Source: CAZSPL01 sp964608735 (GTDB lineage: Bacteria > JAJVIF01 > JAPKYR01 > CAZSPL01). Taken from it: 7,883 nucleotides of DNA. Made by a program: the position numbers and the translations under genes. The stretch is taken from the NCBI GenBank assembly GCA_964608735.1, contig CAZSPL010000191.1, positions 1-7,883 of the forward strand, in the 5' to 3' direction. Below, piece by piece: positions 6,617 to 7,883 of this stretch; the first letter of the stretch is position 1, and every line of letters starts with the position of its first letter. The notes beneath the pieces were generated by a model that saw only the letters and a program-made list of their open reading frames with translations, ran no database searches and was not told the DNA's origin.

Positions 6617-7658
6617 CAGTAGGCAATTACAGCTTATCTTTTTCGCATTCATACGCAGTTCACGCCATGTTTTCGAAGTCTCCTTGCACAGGCCAATTCG
6701 CGCGTTCGGTGCGAACCTTGATATCAAGTCAATCATATATCCATAAATTTCCACTCTCTCCTCATCGGGATAGTACATTTTCTTGCCGTTTTTCCTCAGA
6801 TTTAACATATTAAAACCGTCATCCGGGAAAGCCTTCAGGATACGGGCATGCAGGGCGGGATGTGGGCGATATGTGCCCAGAGTAATGACCGATGGCTGGA
6901 CACCGGTCAGGGCTTTCTCAACCATCTCGCCATAATGTCGGCGCCAGTCCCCGATCGGGATAATCGGGTCGAAGCGGAATCGAACTTCGTAGCCCGCATC
7001 CGCCGCTTTCTTCGCCGCCTTGATTCGCTTTTTCATAGACGCGGCATTTTCTTCAAGCCTCTTGGAAACAAAATGGCTGTTAATTGAGAAGCTGACAACC
7101 GTATGATTGTTGTGATCCAAGTCGAGAAGGTTGCCGACCTTGTCGGATTTCGTTAGAAGCAACAGGCGGGCGTTCCTCAAGCCCGAGAAAAATGGGATTA
7201 TCTCCCTGNNNNNNNNNNTGGTCAATATGAAGCGAATCTTGAAGCTCACCGCTGTTCAGCATAAACGGGCCCGCGGATTTCGTGTCGAGATTTTCAATCT
7301 CACTCTTCAGCTTGTTCCAGTTAACATACTGGGTGACCATCGGAACGGTTCTGTTGGACAACCTCAGGTAGCAATAATGGCAGTTGAAAGAGCAATTTAA
7401 GCCATAATTCAACTCAAGGAACCCGGGGCATACCATTCCCTTGGGCGCTTTGAACGCCTTGATAAACGAAGATGTTCTATACGCCAGGACAATGGAGGTC
7501 TTGGCTAATCTCCTTCGCGCGTGAAAATCACTGTCACCAAGAGAATTTGAGCAGAGTCTTTTAGCAATGCCATTGTCGCCAAGGTTTCTCAGCACATTCT
7601 CGACAAGGAAGTTGTCCTTCTCGGCATGCCGGTCTATATATAGCCGTTGCACTTCCAT
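6614..7658 (-). CDS. SPL-like radical SAM protein, interrupted only by an assembly gap
   Basis: The two visible parts join into one protein related to spore photoproduct lyase (SPL). Numbered from ATG 7658, the 4Fe-4S/SAM motif is C89-x3-C93-x2-C96, flanked by Y95 and Y97 as in SPL. E138-x2-D141-S142 sits in the SPL 'SCTSD' region. Beyond the gap come the SPL-like blocks LLLLTKSDKV, VVSFSINS, MKKRIKAAKKAADAGY and the DPIIPIGDW equivalent of 'APIYIHEGW'. The hydrogen-donor Cys of SPL (B. subtilis Cys141) has no counterpart. The extra C-terminal tail has a GLCKET segment and ends C-N-C-L-L. True SPL repairs thymine spore photoproduct; this protein probably does different chemistry, perhaps on nucleic acid, together with TcmP. 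The frame changes across the ten N, but the 1,035 known bases are a multiple of three, so the gene is probably intact (about 350 residues, against 342 for B. subtilis SPL). I prefer ATG 7658 to TTG 7670 because the TTG lies upstream of the predicted transcription start. No Shine-Dalgarno site is visible. Confidence 0.85.
7209..7218. other. Assembly gap (ten N) inside the radical SAM gene
   Basis: The run of N is a placeholder, not a measured length. Upstream coding sequence ends with 'CA' of a split codon (His or Gln) and downstream begins with the last base C of another. For the frame to hold, the true gap must be a multiple of three. Aligned by eye to B. subtilis SPL, about six residues (about 18 bases) are missing. 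Confidence 0.9.
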
Positions 7659-7671
7659 CGGGCTATACAAA

Positions 7672-7700
7672 ATTATAGTCTTTCTCGTAGTCTATGTCAA
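7672..7700 (-). promoter_or_regulatory. Perfect-consensus sigma-70 promoter of the radical SAM-tcmP operon
   Basis: The minus strand carries TTGACA (7700-7695), a 17-base spacer (7694-7678) and TATAAT (7677-7672). Both hexamers and the spacing are exact consensus. The predicted start is near 7665-7664, only 6-7 bases before the ATG at 7658, so the mRNA would be leaderless or nearly so. The TGA stop of the upstream gene (7699-7697) lies inside the -35 hexamer. A short inverted repeat, GTAGT (7687-7691) and ACTAC (7703-7707), brackets the -35 element and could be an operator, though five bases is weak evidence. Confidence 0.85.
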
Positions 7701-7883
7701 GTACTACTCTTCTCGAAATTTATGACAAACGATTCGCCGGAGTGGAGGAAGAGAACGACATTGAGGCACCGGCGGGCGAAGGGGCTGTAACGGAAATGCA
7801 GCGAGTCGGAGTGGTATATTCCGTGCATGTATCCCGCGTAACCCTTGTAGTAAACGGCATTTTCATCGATGGTGACCGGCCCT
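7697..7883 (-). CDS. C-terminal end of an unidentified protein, 5' part outside the window
   Basis: An open minus-strand frame enters from the right edge and runs 61 codons to TGA at 7699-7697. It reads GPVTIDENAVYYKGYAGYMH, then GIYHSDSLHFRYSPFARRCL, then NVVLFLHSGESFVINFEKSS and a final T. The codon choice is GC-rich and host-like, with mostly C or G at third positions. The alternation of short beta-type stretches, especially the 'NVVLFLHSGESFVINFE' hairpin near the end, recalls the last strands of bacterial PH-like domains. With only 61 residues this is a guess and I assign no function. The stop codon falls inside the -35 box of the radical SAM operon, so transcription of this gene would run into that operon unless a terminator lies within it. 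None is visible. Confidence 0.7.
   Translation of the reverse strand, partial: GPVTIDENAVYYKGYAGYMHGIYHSDSLHFRYSPFARRCLNVVLFLHSGESFVINFEKSST

Larger units (their letters stand above)
5662..7696. other. Accessory cassette (radical SAM + TcmP pair) between convergent host genes
   Basis: The block holds only the radical SAM gene, tcmP and their promoter. It occupies the whole gap between two host-like genes that point towards each other. The tcmP part is clearly more AT-rich than the flanks: sample lines at 5701-5760 and 6241-6300 are 23 of 60 G+C, against 40 of 60 at 5221-5280 in the methyltransferase. The radical SAM part is mixed (25 of 60 at 6781-6840, 36 of 60 at 6841-6900). No integrase, transposase, terminal inverted repeat or convincing target duplication is visible. 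Transfer is therefore inferred from composition, position and the known patchy occurrence of the pair. Confidence 0.45.

Noticed and set aside
7080..7249. Radical SAM gene as a pseudogene or two overlapping genes
   Set aside because: The frame change coincides exactly with the N run, and both halves align to consecutive parts of SPL. An assembly gap explains it.
7656..7670. TTG at 7670 as the start of the radical SAM protein
   Set aside because: It begins two bases after the -10 hexamer, before the predicted transcription start. The ATG at 7658 is the first start the mRNA could contain if this promoter is used.
5667..7722. AATTTA near both ends of the cassette (5667-5672 and 7717-7722) as a target-site duplication
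   Set aside because: Six AT-rich bases are expected by chance, and the right copy lies inside the upstream coding frame rather than at the junction.

Overview
The window is 7,883 bases of bacterial chromosome, probably an assembled metagenome contig: it carries a run of ten N and is cut through a gene at each end. The host-like genes are GC-rich, have Shine-Dalgarno sites, and include a diderm-style lipoprotein and a polytopic membrane protein. This suggests a Gram-negative-type bacterium. No marker gene allows a phylum call.

Layout. (1) Positions 1-2342, minus strand: the first 780 residues of a large secreted lipoprotein with a C-terminal sialidase-like Asp-box propeller, cut off by the left edge. 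(2) Positions 2464-4566, minus: a 700-residue GT-C-type membrane glycosyltransferase. (3) Positions 4678-5661, plus: a family 2 (COMT-like) small-molecule O-methyltransferase, transcribed divergently from the glycosyltransferase. (4) Positions 5675-7658, minus: a two-gene cassette made of a spore photoproduct lyase-like (SPL-like) radical SAM protein followed by the three-Cys-motif partner protein TcmP. (5) Positions 7697-7883, minus: the last 61 codons of an unidentified host gene. The intergenic stretches at 2343-2463, 4567-4677 and 5662-5674 are short and hold no gene I can support. No tRNA, rRNA, CRISPR array or recognisable insertion sequence is visible.

The cassette is the accessory part. 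Its tcmP half is visibly more AT-rich than the flanks. It fills the gap between two convergent host genes almost exactly: it ends 13 bp from the methyltransferase stop, and its promoter overlaps the stop codon of the gene on the right. That promoter is a perfect TTGACA-17-TATAAT, placed so that the transcript would have almost no leader. The two genes are 15 bp apart, and the radical SAM stop codon is built into the tcmP ribosome binding site. The radical SAM protein keeps the SPL cluster motif but lacks the cysteine that donates hydrogen in true SPL, so it is probably not an ordinary spore photoproduct lyase. TcmP has a Rossmann-like methyltransferase-type core and ends in a sequence resembling a sliding-clamp-binding peptide. 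A two-protein system acting on nucleic acid is a reasonable inference, but it is unproven.

The host genes to the left look like cell-envelope functions (sugar transfer at the membrane, a surface lipoprotein) plus a small-molecule methyltransferase. Nothing in the sequence ties them to the cassette.
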